Shown: piece by piece, positions 37,223 to 48,947 of the stretch
Position numbering within the stretch: position 1 is the first letter of the stretch
Layout of the letters: the number at the start of each line of letters is the position of its first letter
Source of the DNA: Alnus glutinosa
Lineage: Eukaryota; Streptophyta; Magnoliopsida; Fagales; Betulaceae
Length of the DNA stretch: 64,000 nucleotides
NCBI RefSeq assembly: GCF_958979055.1
Contig: NC_084893.1
Location: 8,807,071 to 8,871,070, forward strand
Direction of reading: 5' to 3'
Position numbers and translations under genes: made by a program
The notes under the pieces: model-generated
The model's input: only the letters and a program-made list of their open reading frames with translations
Told to the model about the DNA's origin: nothing
Database searches by the model: none

Positions 37223-37408
37223 GTAAACACTGTATTGTTCCTCCCAACAAGGAAACAACAATTAATTTGATTTCAAAATCAATTTAATGATTCCATTACG
37301 GTAATTTAATTAATTCAAATTACTATAATCGTAATACCGTATATTATATTTATTTATTAAATATAATAAATACTCTATATGTAGCATATAGGCCATATAC
37401 AGAGATAG

Positions 37409-37720
37409 TATCTTACATTATATATAAAAGCAGAATTCTAACTTAGAATTAGCATAGAATTGTGACACATGGCATGAACCATTATTTTTAAACATTGAAT
37501 TGGTCTCTTAAGTAAAAAAACAGTGAATTTTAAACGTTGAACCGATTTTGTCATGATTTTAATAAATTTATTGTGCTTAAATGAAAAATCATGGATGTGA
37601 ATCTTCATAAGACCAAAATAAAGACTTTTTTGCATTATAACATTAAGTGGTGATAATTTTTTTTAAAAAAATCTAAAATTAAAATGTTTTCTTATCATCG
37701 CGTGCGCGGGCGCACACACA
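37409..37720 (+). mobile_element. Helitron-like fragment
   Basis: Starts tatataaaagcagaattctaac, like the Helitron start at 37731. It ends near a short GC hairpin (cgcgtgcgcgggcgcac, 37700-37715), in the place of a Helitron 3' hairpin. A CA repeat follows. Confidence 0.45.
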
Positions 37721-37888
37721 CACACACGCACATATATATATATAAGCCGAGTTCCAACTTAGAGTTGGCCTAAAATTATGACACGTAGTGTGAACCCATC
37801 AGGTTTTTTTTTTGTTTCTTCAAATGTTCAAAATTATATAAGATTGAAATATAATAGGTATCATATCGACGATATAACAAATGGAAAA

Positions 37889-37980
37889 TGCTATTTGCAC
37901 TTCAGGTGCACAATAGGGGCACAACACCCCCATGTGAGGGGGTGTTGTGCCCCTGTTGTGCACTTGAAGTGCAAATAACA
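37889..37980. repeat. Near-perfect 43-bp-stem hairpin
   Basis: Arms tgctatttgcacttcaggtg...ggcacaacaccccc and the near-exact complement, with a loop of about 6 bp (atgtga). Only a few mismatches. Could be a tiny MITE, and its RNA would fold into a miRNA-precursor-like stem. Confidence 0.85.
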
Positions 37981-38778
37981 TGCCCCATAACAAATTCATG
38001 CTAATTTTCTATTTTATGTTTTGGTAATTAAAATCATGGTTTTCTTCTTGTTATTTTTCTTCATACTCATTTTCATTCTAAACTACACCTATGGGAACAA
38101 GGATTTTAACATGTTTTAATTTAGAGAAATGTTTCTTACACACACTTTGTACACAAAATCCTACGTGGTACACACTAAAAAACAATTAAAATTAAAAATA
38201 AGGGTCTTATTTTTTTATTTAATTTGAATGTTTTATGGTTTTTTTTTTTCTTTTTCTTTTCTTTTCTTTTATATGATATACACGATTTTCACTTATTTTT
38301 TGGAAGTATTATTTTGCTTTTGAAAGCAAAAAAATGCAAAATTTTATTTGATTATTGTGCACAAAAGGAATAGAAATCCTTTATAAACACCAAAGAGTTA
38401 ATTAAGCATTAAACTTGATGTGAGATGATTTAATTGATTGCATTAAATGTTGAGTGAAAGATTTTGTTTTATTTTGTATTCATTAAAAAAATGTTTATTT
38501 TGCTCTATTTTCTTTTTAATGTTCAGAATTATATGGATGTTATTTTTATTGGAGCATAATAGGTATCACACTAATAATATCAGAGATTCCTAGTATTAAT
38601 CCTACTATTAATGTTTTGATAATCAGAATCCAGGTTTTTCTCTTGCTACTTTTTGCTCTTTACACTTCTTTCCATTTTAAACTACACATCTGGGAATATT
38701 TTAAATGTTTTAATTTATATGGATTAAAACTAAAATTATAGTTATTTTGATAGTAAAATTTTATGTGATTTATATATG

Positions 38779-38963
38779 AGTAATGTTTCTTGCACAACTC
38801 TAACTACTCTTTTTTTTTTCTTTTTTTATAATTATAATTTTTATTTTTTATAATTTTTTTTTGATCAACCATTAGATTTATTTTCCTACATGTGGGTTAT
38901 AAATATTCAATGATTAATCTTAAAAAAAAAAAGTTGTTAGAGTTGTGCAAGAAACATTACTCT
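38779..38963. mobile_element. Foldback MITE inside the Helitron-like element
   Basis: Inverted arms agtaatgtttcttgcacaac and gttgtgcaagaaacattact (about 30 bp), with a T/A-rich centre. Related in sequence style to the hairpin MITEs at 34.5-34.9 kb. Confidence 0.75.
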
Positions 38964-39065
38964 TTATATATTCATGCAACGTTCTATGTGCAATGAAGAT
39001 TTTTTTTAAGTTTTAAAATTAAATTATAATTAATAATCTCGTGCATTGTACGGGTTATGAGCTAG

Positions 39066-39124
39066 TATATATAAAAACTGAGTTCTTTCTTAGAATCACG
39101 CACATTGCGCGGGTTATGAACTAG
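39066..39124 (+). mobile_element. 59-bp Helitron-like end-only copy
   Basis: Directly follows the CTAGT of the larger element. It starts tatataaaaactgagttctt (like the 5' ends) and after about 30 bp goes into a 3' hairpin (cgcacattgcgcg), ggttatgaa and CTAG. It appears to be two termini with nothing between. Confidence 0.6.
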
Positions 39125-39465
39125 TTCATTTAAAATACAAGTTGGTTTTCGAAATCAAAATAAACTTTTCTTTCATAATGGGTGTAAGGCTTTTAGCAAA
39201 CTATCGCGACAATGCTCATTTACCAAATGTTAGTGTAAAACTTATTTTTGAATGTCAAAATGAGAGAGATTTTTCTTTCATGGTAGATATTAAAATTGGA
39301 AATTCTTAGCATTTTATTTTCCAAAATCATATCATAGCATATATATTTGATTCATTTGATTAACATATAATAATGAGAAAAATTATCGAAATCAAATATG
39401 CTCATGATTCGTAATCATTATCTAAAACATATTATTTGCTTTACTAGTTTAATTATAGTTTTGTT

Positions 39466-39661
39466 AAGCGTACTCCCTACTTAATATTGGGTCGTTTGGT
39501 GTTCTCTCTCACCTAACACCAGGTCGTCAAGCGTACTCCTCCACTTAACACTAGGTCATTAAGCGTACTAGCTCTCCCACTTAACACTAATTCGTTAGGC
39601 GTATTCCCTCACTTAATATTGTGCTGTCAACCGTACTCCCCCCACTTGACTCCGAGTCATT
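39466..39661. repeat. Minisatellite, about six units of 32-36 bp
   Basis: Unit approximates aagcgtactcccacttaaca followed by ctaggtcgtt. Units are diverged but clearly in register. Confidence 0.8.
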
Positions 39662-41396
39662 AAAATTTTCATTTCTCATAAAACTTTTATTCTTTAAAAA
39701 CTAGTCTTTTCATTTCATTTCTATTACTTATTTTTATTTGAAAACCTTTTCTTTTAAATTCATTTTGTTGTAAACCATGTAAATCACGGTGAAATATACA
39801 TGTGTACACATATAAAACACTTGAATTGGAGGGCTTATAATCACAAGTAAAACTATGCATATACATGGTAAAAACAAGCAGTTCATGATAAATACTTTGC
39901 ATGTAGAATATATTTCAACAATGTCAGTAAGGAGTTTCACTTACTACTTGTGCTTAGTCCTTCACTCACGTCCAATTTGTATTGCATGTTTGTCTAGATT
40001 ATGTTACGTTCATTAGTTATATTCTTTCTCTTATGGGAACCCTAAAACTTCTCCTGGTTTCTGTGATGAACTTAGTCCAAGTTGACCGAGGTGCCTTGAA
40101 AATGTTTTCTAACCTTCAAAAGCACTACAAAAATCTTAATTTTCAATGGTTTCACACATCAGCCCATCAAACCCAACGTCCTTAGCATTCTATAACAACC
40201 AAAACAACACAACAGTACATCTCAACGAAACCATAATATCACTCAAACAAATCCCAAACAGTACCTCTCAAATGATAAATCGGATACCCTTTAAGCTATA
40301 TTTTCAAAGCAACATACAAGAGAAAGTTGAGTTTTACATTCGGATTAAGGCACTATTCAAATCCTTCTTCTTCTTCTTCTTCTTCTTCTTCTCTCTCTCT
40401 ATTCACACAAACAGTTTCTAAGCCTTTCTGGACAAGCAAGAGAAAAAACGTAAGCTTTTCTCTCAACATTTTGGATTTAAATAGGCTCAGGAATTCGGTG
40501 TAACCCGATCGAGCTCGGTCGATTGAGCCTAATACTCGGTTGACCAAGAATGACTCAAAAGAATTTAATGCATGTTCCGTTTCCACTCAATTGATTGAGT
40601 TAAGGTATTTCTGAATTTGTTTTTGTACGCTTTGTTATTGATTTACAATCCAATTTTATAGGCAATGGAATTGAGGTTAGGGGGATTTTACGGTTCATGT
40701 AAATATGGAGAAATGGTAAGATTGCTGCAAATGCTATGCTATTTCCTCGTGAGAAATTTTGTGAGCCGTTAGCGATGAGTGAGTTTCCATTCAGCAAAAT
40801 CCATATCTCCATTCAGCAAGCCAAAACCTTCAAATCATGGTGCTTGGCTGGACACATCTTCCCCCAAGTATTGGAAATGGTTTTGCCTTTGGCTAATGTC
40901 AAGCAGGAAGTAAGAAGTGTACAGCCTCGAGTAAAGTGTACCCCGGTTTGGTTTCATTCTCCTGAGGGGTTTGATTTCCATAAGCCATAAGCTTTCATAA
41001 TTTAGGAAATGAGTCTAAACATGTCCTTAGGCTCGTTGGAAAGTGCTCTCATCATTACTTCATGGACATCATCATTTCCCCATTTGGTTAAGATGGTCTA
41101 CTTCAGCATTATTAGAATTGTTCATCTATGAATATACATGTTGACTACATCAGCAAAACATAAAAATCAGCTGTGATGCCTTTTTAACCTATAACCTTAA
41201 TGAAGGGTTATCAAAAGGAAGGAATTTAGGTGGAGCAGGCTCATTTTCATATGGAACTCAAAAAGTTTCCTTTTAACCCAAACTAAGAAGACAAAGGAGA
41301 AGTAAAAGAGTAAAAGTTTCTTACTCAGATTCAGGTTGCTCATTTGCTAACATTTCAGAAGGGGTGACACAAGCCACCGCCATCTACCTAAAAGGA
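39662..41396. other. Intergenic; possible LTR-element remnant
   Basis: 40480-40620 contains gatcgagctcggtcgattga-type sequence often seen in plant LTRs, and 40362-40391 is a CTT microsatellite. Together with the minisatellite this may be part of an old LTR element, but no ends or domains can be shown. 40620-41000 has an open stretch without recognisable similarity. Confidence 0.35.
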
Positions 41397-44300
41397 CTAA
41401 TAGATGGGGCAGACGTTTATGTGCTTCATCGGGTTTTCGACGTCCTTGCCACCGGCATGCTTGACAAATTCTGCTGGAGAGAGAAAGCTGCCATGGCAAA
41501 CACATACTATACTCACTTGACCTTTCATGTACTTGTACAAAACCCCTTCAATTCTCTTCCCATTGGGGCCGTCTCCAGTGGTAGTCACACTAGGCATCTG
41601 TTTCATCACATCCATCCCATTGTGTTGAAAGCAGCTGTTAGAAACTTTAATCTTCTTGGGAGGTTTCTCTAGCTTAGTCTCAGAAAGTATGTCTGATTTT
41701 GCATTTGCTGTTGCTCCACGGATGACCACAGGCTTAATGTCCTTTGGATTTGGATTAGGAAATGACTGGGAACTGGTAGCACCCTTCTCTGCAGCCACAC
41801 CTCCCAGTCCTTCACAGAATTCATGCAATTCGAATTAAAAAATTTGAGGAATAAAACAGAAAAGAGAATATGAAATTTGAAGATACAGTTCAAACAAGTC
41901 AGAATTTCATCAAGTCTTCGACAGCTTCTTAGAAATTATTGTATGCTGGAACTTCTTGCTTGGAGGGTTTACAGCATACTAAAGCAACCATTTTCAGCAA
42001 CAGAATTTTCCACAATATGTTATTCTAATAGAACTTTTTTCATAATGAAGTTGAATGGCTGTAGTTTACTGGGTATGCTCATTCTGAAGTAAGCTAGTTT
42101 TTTCATTAAGTCATAAATTTGCTGCTACAACCTTACCATAGTCATAATCTGACATGCGTGTTAGGTACATTAAACAGAGACAAAGGTAGTTATTTATTCA
42201 ATCATTAAAAGTTAGACATAGAGATATATCATGGAATGCTTATGCCTTATGGTTCAACTTAATCGTAACGTTTGACATGGGAACAAGGGTAGTCTGAAGT
42301 ACCTGGTCTTTGGGGGGAAAAAACACCAACTAATCTAGATGGATACTTCTATGAAGAAGAAATATGGAAATTCTATCAGAAGAGCCTACAGATTAAATAA
42401 GCTAATATTTATAATTCAGTTAATGCAGTTTTAGATGAGAACTCTGTTGGGCTATTATAGACAATATTTTCAAACTAGGAAAGTACTTGAAAATTTCATA
42501 AGATATAGCAATATATAAAGCTAAGGAATGCTCTGTAACACCTCCCTACAATTTTGTTATAACTGAAAAATCAACTAGGGAAAAATGGAAAACGTGACCT
42601 ATGTGCCTGCGGGGCTGGGGGAAGACCATTGCAGAAATATCTTCAACAAAAGCTGTCCTATACTAAAAGCCTACACTTGGTTGCCATCCATCTCTAATGA
42701 TTTATTTTAACAAATTTGCACCAAGTATTTACCACAATCATAATTACTTGTAATTTGTCTTAACATAGTGGTTAGGAGTACCTGAACTGATCCTGCAGTT
42801 CCATTAACAAGAATAAATGATTATGATAAGTCTACGCTATCACAATCTTTTCCACAGTAAGGCAGGTCATAAGACATTAACAAATGTTGGTAGATAGGAC
42901 TCTCTTGAGTCATTAGATATATATAGTTTCAAAGATTATATTCCTCGTTCTTTCACACATAAATTCTGTCCACCAGGAATGGAAAGCATCCTCTAAACAG
43001 GAAAAAACATGAATGAGGTATACAATGAGTACATTGTAGTTAAAAAGTTGTATCCTTTAAATGATAATTTTCATTTCAATTCAGTAGACAGTATAACTGA
43101 ATGTTTACGTAAACAAATTTGAAAGGAGAGAGAAACATCATCTAAATATATTCAATTAATTTGGACGTCAGCAATAAAAAAATAACACTGAAAGGATAAT
43201 AATAATATAATTAAAATTGACTTAGAGCATGCGTACTGTAACGATTTAGGAAAAAACACTAGTCAAATCTGCGTTATCACCCCAAAAGGACTAGTCAATT
43301 TGGAGCTTCCCTAGAATCTCTTATAAAGCTTAGTTTTACCTAGTAACTAGGCAATATGAGACTTAGTACTCATAATCATCTTTATAAACCACCCACTCTA
43401 TGTGTGTTACTCCTTATTATTTTCCTCATATGAGACCGGGGTGTTACAAACTCCTGGCGTCCTCGTCAGGACCACATTATGCAGTGCTCCAATACCACAT
43501 GGCTTGGCGTTACTAGATAGCTCTGATGCCATTTGTAACCACTCATAGAAAAACGCTAGTCACATCTATGCTATCACCTCAAAATGACTGGTCAATTTGG
43601 AGCTTCCTTAAAATCCTTTATAAAGCCAAGTTTCACTTAGTAACTAAGTAATATGGGATTTAGAACTCATGACTATCTTTATAAACCACCCACTCTATGT
43701 GTGCTACTCCTTATCTTTCCCATATGAGACTGGGGTGTTATACTTACTGCACTAAAAATGGCACTCAAACCCTGTTCTCACATAAGTATATACATCTTGA
43801 AGTATACCCTCACTCTACTACCAACAACAATTAGTACCTAAAGGGATGTTATACACACGGCACAAGCACTTGTACATGTCAGTGCACAGGACAGAACAAA
43901 TATCATAATTATTTTCCTCATCTCTCCGTCTTCTTTTGGTAACAATTCTCAAAATGATGGTAGTACTACCACCACAAAAAGGGATAGACTGCAACTTAAA
44001 TAAAAAGGAAAGGCAAACTTTCTCTGTGGATGATCATTTCACTTTAAATGACTTACTGATTTTGTTACAAAATAGCCTAGTGATTTCAAGCTCCTAGAAA
44101 TCTAAGATAGGATCTGACAAGTGAAAAATGAAAACAATGTGTGCAAGTGAACGATTATGAGAAGAGGCAAGCTTCTAAAGATTAATGAACATCTAAAATC
44201 AAATCCACAGGGGTTTCACTTGCAGATTACATGTTAAGAAGTAGGTGTGAAGATGGCAACGAAGATGAAGAATACATGCTTGATTTAACAAAGGAAGTGT

Positions 44301-46248
44301 GATAAGCAACCAAGCTTCTCAACTTATTAGAACAACTTCTTATGTTAGCTTAAATCAATCATAATGGCAAAGGATTGATCATTTGTATGAGTGGAAGGAA
44401 AACTACAAACAATGCAGAGTACCATGGAATGAAGTTGATCATGCATAACAAAGATGGAAATAATTATACTTTCCATCATGCTCTCAAATATTGTTATGTT
44501 TGAAGAGTTCCATGAAATCCAATTTCAAGCACATACACTTGCACCAAAATGAATTTACTCCGGTACATCTTTATGTCTCAATTTCTGTTAAGCCATTACT
44601 GGAATCAAAATTGGACACTATCTTATATATGCAGACAACATATACAAACTCTGCAATTTATTTGGGTGAAGTTCAGTATTGGGGGCTTTTGATTGGACTA
44701 TGAAGATAAACTACTCATTTCTGTTGATACGTGGTCAGGTTCAAATTCTATAATTGGGCATTTCCTTTGTTTTTCGACACATTGTCGGATATGGTATTGT
44801 TGATTTCTATGAGGATAAGATACTTATTTTTGTTGATACATGGCCACGTTAAATTCTAATCTTGCATTATTGATTTGTGTTTGTCGATACGTTGTCGGAT
44901 ACAGATCCTTTTCGATGTTCTATTTATATGTGCATTGATTCTGGATTTAGTATGGCTTAGCTATTACCAATTAGTATCATTTTGGACTCTTTGCTGACGA
45001 CAAAGCGAAAAGCCCTAGATCATCTTCGTACGAGGATGCCACGTTATTCTTGTTTCAAATATTCAATTCTCCTCTACTTGTTTCCTACTTATTTCATGAC
45101 AAACAAACGTACTGAACCAACAGCTGGTACTAAAACCCATACTAGTTACGTCTTCCTCATTTCCCTTCCATTTCAAAGTCGAACGACCTATTATATAATA
45201 AGTTTCAATTACCCTTCCAACATATATTGTGGATTCTTATCTCATATGTTTAGTAACATAAAATGTTCACTGTTCTCATTTTCTCCAGATGTGATTATCT
45301 ATGACCCTATATATTTAACTCCCAATCCAAAAAGAGAAGAAAATTTAAATAAAAAATTATATAAATAAGTTGAATTAAATATCCAGAGCATTTTCCTATA
45401 AATAAAGAGAAGGATCCAAACAGTGTAAACATGTCCAATCTAATGCATAGTATTTTTCTTTAGAATAAGAACTTCATATGGATTTCTTTAACAGAAGCAT
45501 ATGCTGCTGTCATCCTAGTATGATCTTAGTTACACAAGTACCCAAAATCAAGGAATTTTTAACTCATTCTGCAAACAGAGAAACTAAATATAAAGCATAT
45601 AATTAAAGCAATATCACAATTCACTTGTACTGAAAAATTAGTATTAGTAAAAGAAGAAAGAACAATAAAAAGGCATATACCTTCATGTTTTCGCTTTCCA
45701 GATACATATCCTTCCGTTTTGATCTTTAGAAGGGCACGACAAAGCGAGGCACTCTGCGCCGCAGAAGACACCGCCCAATCCGGCAAAGCAGACAGCGGCG
45801 ACCGTGGCTCAGCCGAAGACTTCTCTTCCTCAGGGGTTGCCCTGCATCTCCTCTTCTTCTCCAACAGCCTCTTCTGGGCCTCCATTCTCTTCACCTGCAA
45901 GTCCTTGAGCCTAAAATGCCCTTGCTCGCTCCCCACTGGCAGCGAGCAAGATCTCGTCAAAGAAAGAAAGATTCCCGGCAAGGCCGAGTTGGATTCACCG
46001 GCATTTACCTTCGTGGTCATTACTCCAGCGACCGAGGATGACCGGGTTATAGGATTATCTTTGAAGTGTTCACTGTAAACTCCACCCAGAGAGAGCCTGA
46101 GATTGAGGTCTAGATGTGGTTCAGAATTGGATAGTTGGATTTGCTTGGGCTTCTCTGGTGAGAACCTCAGTAAAAGATTTGTTGGGTTTCCATTGTTTTG
46201 CTTGGGAAGCTTGGTTTGGAAACTCTTTCCGCGGTTTACGTCACCCAT
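41397..46248 (-). CDS. AFP3: Ninja-family protein AFP-like (ABI5-binding protein)
   Basis: Two coding exons on the minus strand, 45681-46248 and 41397-41809, joined in phase across a 3.9-kb intron to give 326 residues. AFP/Ninja proteins are nuclear adaptors linking ABI5-type bZIPs or JAZ proteins to TOPLESS co-repressors, dampening ABA or jasmonate responses. An EAR repression motif LDLNLRLSL is at residues 46-54. A basic segment ([18 protein letters not shown], 119-136) corresponds to the Ninja B region and probably holds a nuclear signal. The C-terminal Ninja C domain (about 261-322) contains [33 protein letters not shown] and HINV. The start MGDVNRGK follows in-frame residues that are probably 5' UTR. 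The exon 2 acceptor (ctgtgaag|GACTGG) is weak, but it restores frame and domain. Best fit is the AFP clade; AFP3 rather than AFP1/2 is a guess. It looks intact. Confidence 0.88.
43237..43742 (-). mobile_element. TRIM-type element in the AFP intron (fossil)
   Basis: Two direct repeats of about 210 bp (43237-43448 and 43534-43742), each tgtaac... to ...gtgttaca/ta, with a short middle of 85 bp that ends in a reversed primer-binding-like gctctgatgcca. Flanks cgtac and cttac match at 4 of 5 bases. No coding region. It lies in the gene's own orientation. Confidence 0.75.
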
Positions 46249-46720
46249 TTGGAAACCCAGAGTGAATAAATTCTTCTTCTTTGTCCTTCTGTATCCAAAA
46301 AAAAAAAAAAAAACGAGTGAAATGCATGAATTTGACATGGAAATCTCAAAATCAATACAACACCACGATGCCCAGATGAGATTTTTTGCAGAAGAACTGA
46401 ACAAGTGTGAGAATACAAGAGAATGCAAACCCAGATAAGTTCAACAAAATAATCAGCATGGCCACCCCCATTAAAGGAAAATTTGATGAAAGAGTGGGAA
46501 ACCCAGATGAGAGCTTACATGGTTTTGTGGTTGATACAGCAAGAACTAACAAGTACTGGCCAGAGCTAACACAACAGAGAACTCCTTTTGCGAAACAGAG
46601 AGAAAGAGAAGCGAATTAATTTGAACTAAATATGGAATTGAGAGAAACAGAGACAGCTATTCTGCTTGCTTGTAGTTCCAGAGATGACAACTTCAACTTG
46701 ACAGCGCACTTGCAAATAGG

Positions 46721-47196
46721 CCACGTGGTAGGCCGTGGAAAGGCAGAGGGAGCTTCACATACCAAGCCTACCGGTGGATAGGCAAAGAACAACCACTCCC
46801 AACACCTGTAACAAGCACTGCATCTCTGCCTCTCACAGTTTCCGAAATTATTTATTATTCGTTGTAATTCGGTAAAAGAAACAAATTAGATAAGGAAACG
46901 CTATTGCCAGAGCTTTAATTGCTGCTGTTCCGGGAGAAATGGGCGCGGAATGAGTGAAGCGTGGGGTGTGGTGATATACATATCAGTTTTGTTGGCTCTT
47001 ATCGCAACTTGGAAAGGAGCAAAAGTGCTTTTGGAGAGTGACAGAGCTGCGTCGCCGAAAACAGCGCGGTTTGTTGCCGAGTTTCGGAGAATCGCGAGTG
47101 TGCGTTGGGTAATGTTGGGTTTGTGGGGACACGTGTCAAATGCAATAAAGAGTGGTCAGACCAAGACGTGGTTGTACTTTGCCTTCCCACGTGGCT
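46721..47196. promoter_or_regulatory. ACGTG boxes upstream of the AFP gene
   Basis: CCACGTGG (46721-46728), GACACGTGTC (47128-47137) and CCCACGTGGC (47187-47196) lie 0.5-0.95 kb before the AFP start. These are ABRE/G-box cores bound by ABI5/ABF-type bZIPs. AFP genes are known to be ABA-induced, so feedback regulation is plausible. Confidence 0.55.
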
Positions 47197-47799
47197 CAGT
47201 TTGCAACATAACTCAAACCTGACATATAAATTTGAAGTCTAACACGTAACATAAAAGTTTATAATTTTTGACACGATCTGTAAATTTAACATAAACTTTT
47301 ACTTGAACCCGATATACAAATACGAATTGCTAGTTTTACTAAAAACGATCGGTGATAATTATGAATTCGTTGCAATTATAAAGAGGCAGTTACATGCACA
47401 CAAATATCCTAGGCAAATAATTAAAAGCGGATTTCGATGAGAATTAAAAGAGGGCTCCAATGTGACATCTTTCTCAATTATTAGAAAGGCAAAGTTAAAG
47501 GTCATTTGTTGTAGCTATTTGGACCAAGTATTAAAGGGATTTTAAAATTCATAAATATCACATTTGGATAGAATATTATTGCTTTTTTTCTTAAGAAAAG
47601 AGAAGTGTTGTCGAGTTATAAGATTCATTGATGACATACATGGATACATGTGAACTTCTTCCCCCCTTGTCATTGAGGTCTTTATCAATTCGACTGAAAC
47701 ATAGGATATTAGGAATATAGGATAAGGATAGTCGGTGAAATATCTCCCATTATTTAAACCCTAAAATGGTGGGTGTAGAGTCGACTCAGAAGATGGGCA

Positions 47800-48360
47800 C
47801 TGAAGAGCTTGCCAAACAGGAGATCCAATCCAAACAAGCCCGTCGTGATTATCATAGTATCGCCGACCGTAACGTGGCCAGTGGGCCAAGTGGCCAACAT
47901 GCACCTTGGAGTTGCAAAAGCGCGGCGAGGATTTGAAAGAAGTCGTGGCGTGGTTGTTTTGATGCGAGCGCGCACAGTGAGGCGGGGGCCCACACAGAGT
48001 ACCCCAAGTCCCCAACTTGTACTTTTTCAACGTCAGACAAACAAAAGTGTAACTGCCACGTGTTCCAAGGCGGTTAGAGAGGAGAACGTGTCCGGATTGA
48101 TTGGTGGGCCCCGAGGCTCAGCCAATTTGGCAACTAGGCAGAGCTACGTGTCGGAGAAGCCTCGTACTTGCTGACATCACCAAAGTTGTCCACCCCACCT
48201 CGTGCTTTTTGTGCTGACACACTGGGGGTTATGTACGGTAAGCCCCCACGCGCTTATAGGAGAGTGTGAACCACGAGTTCTTTACATTAATCCTTCACCT
48301 TCGGTGTCATCATGCCGCCACTAAATGCATTGAATCCCATAAATAGTGATCTCTTGGAAA
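47800..48360. other. GC-rich promoter-like stretch, no clear gene
   Basis: Markedly richer in GC than its surroundings, with several ACGTG boxes (about 47872, 48057, 48086 and 48147) and a short open frame starting at 48312 (MPPLNALNPINSDLL, 33 codons). It may be a promoter or 5' end of a gene lost to nearby insertions, or a distal part of the AFP promoter. I cannot decide. Confidence 0.35.
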
Positions 48361-48454
48361 AACAATTGGTGAAAAGAAAAATAAATAAAGAGATTAAGTA
48401 CACGTGATTTAAAAATTTTATTTTTTGGTATTTCAATTTTATTTTGCTTTACAT

Positions 48455-48910
48455 ATAATATTTAGGTTTTGAAAAAAGACTGACTTTATACCTCCCCTAA
48501 TTTTTGTCCAAATTTTTCCGTCCTATCTTGTGGTACAATTAAAAAAAACTAAAAATAATAAAACTTAAAAAATTATATTAAAAACAATAAAAAAATCAAA
48601 AAGAAAGAAAGAGGGGTGTGGCCACCATGGGGTGGCCGGGAAGGGCCAAAGAAAAGAAAAATTTGAATAATGGGTTTTGGCCCTTGGGGATAGCCGAACT
48701 ACTATCGTTTAATTATTTTTAATTTTTTAATTAATTTTTAAAGATTTTTATTTTTTATACTGTGACATTAAAATTTAGATGAAAAAATAGATGGAGGCAC
48801 CAAATCAGTATTTTCCCAAAACCCAAGTACCACCTGTGAAGCGAAATGAAACTAATGTATCAAAAAATAAAGCTTTTAAATCATAAGTACCAAATATGTC
48901 TTTAACCCAA
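48455..48910. mobile_element. Foldback-like element with GC-rich core
   Basis: A GC-rich core with gtggccaccatggggtggcc (about 48617) between AT-rich flanks with partly complementary ends (tacctcccctaa against caagtaccacctgtg-type sequence). Similar to the fragment at 2577-2870. Ends are not precise. Confidence 0.45.
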
Positions 48911-48947
48911 GATTAAAAGATAAAGAGAACAACATACACAAAATTTA

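Larger units (their letters stand above)
37731..39065 (+). mobile_element. Non-autonomous Helitron-like element
   Basis: 5' end tatatataagccgagttcc; 3' end has a short hairpin (cgtgcattgtacg) followed by ggttatgag and CTAG, then T, fitting Helitron 3' ends (hairpin plus CTRR, inserted before T). No RepHel gene, so non-autonomous. It carries a hairpin (37889-37980) and a MITE (38779-38963). The exact 5' base is uncertain because of the TA run. Confidence 0.6.

Noticed and set aside
46950-47222. 90-codon frame MSEAWGVVIYISVLLALIATWKG with a hydrophobic stretch
   Set aside because: No family recognised, lies in the AFP upstream region, and the end reads into AT-rich sequence. One hydrophobic segment is not enough.
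47754-48174. Several overlapping frames of 80-120 codons on both strands
   Set aside because: GC-rich segment with few stops in any frame; no domain and no consistent start or splice sites.
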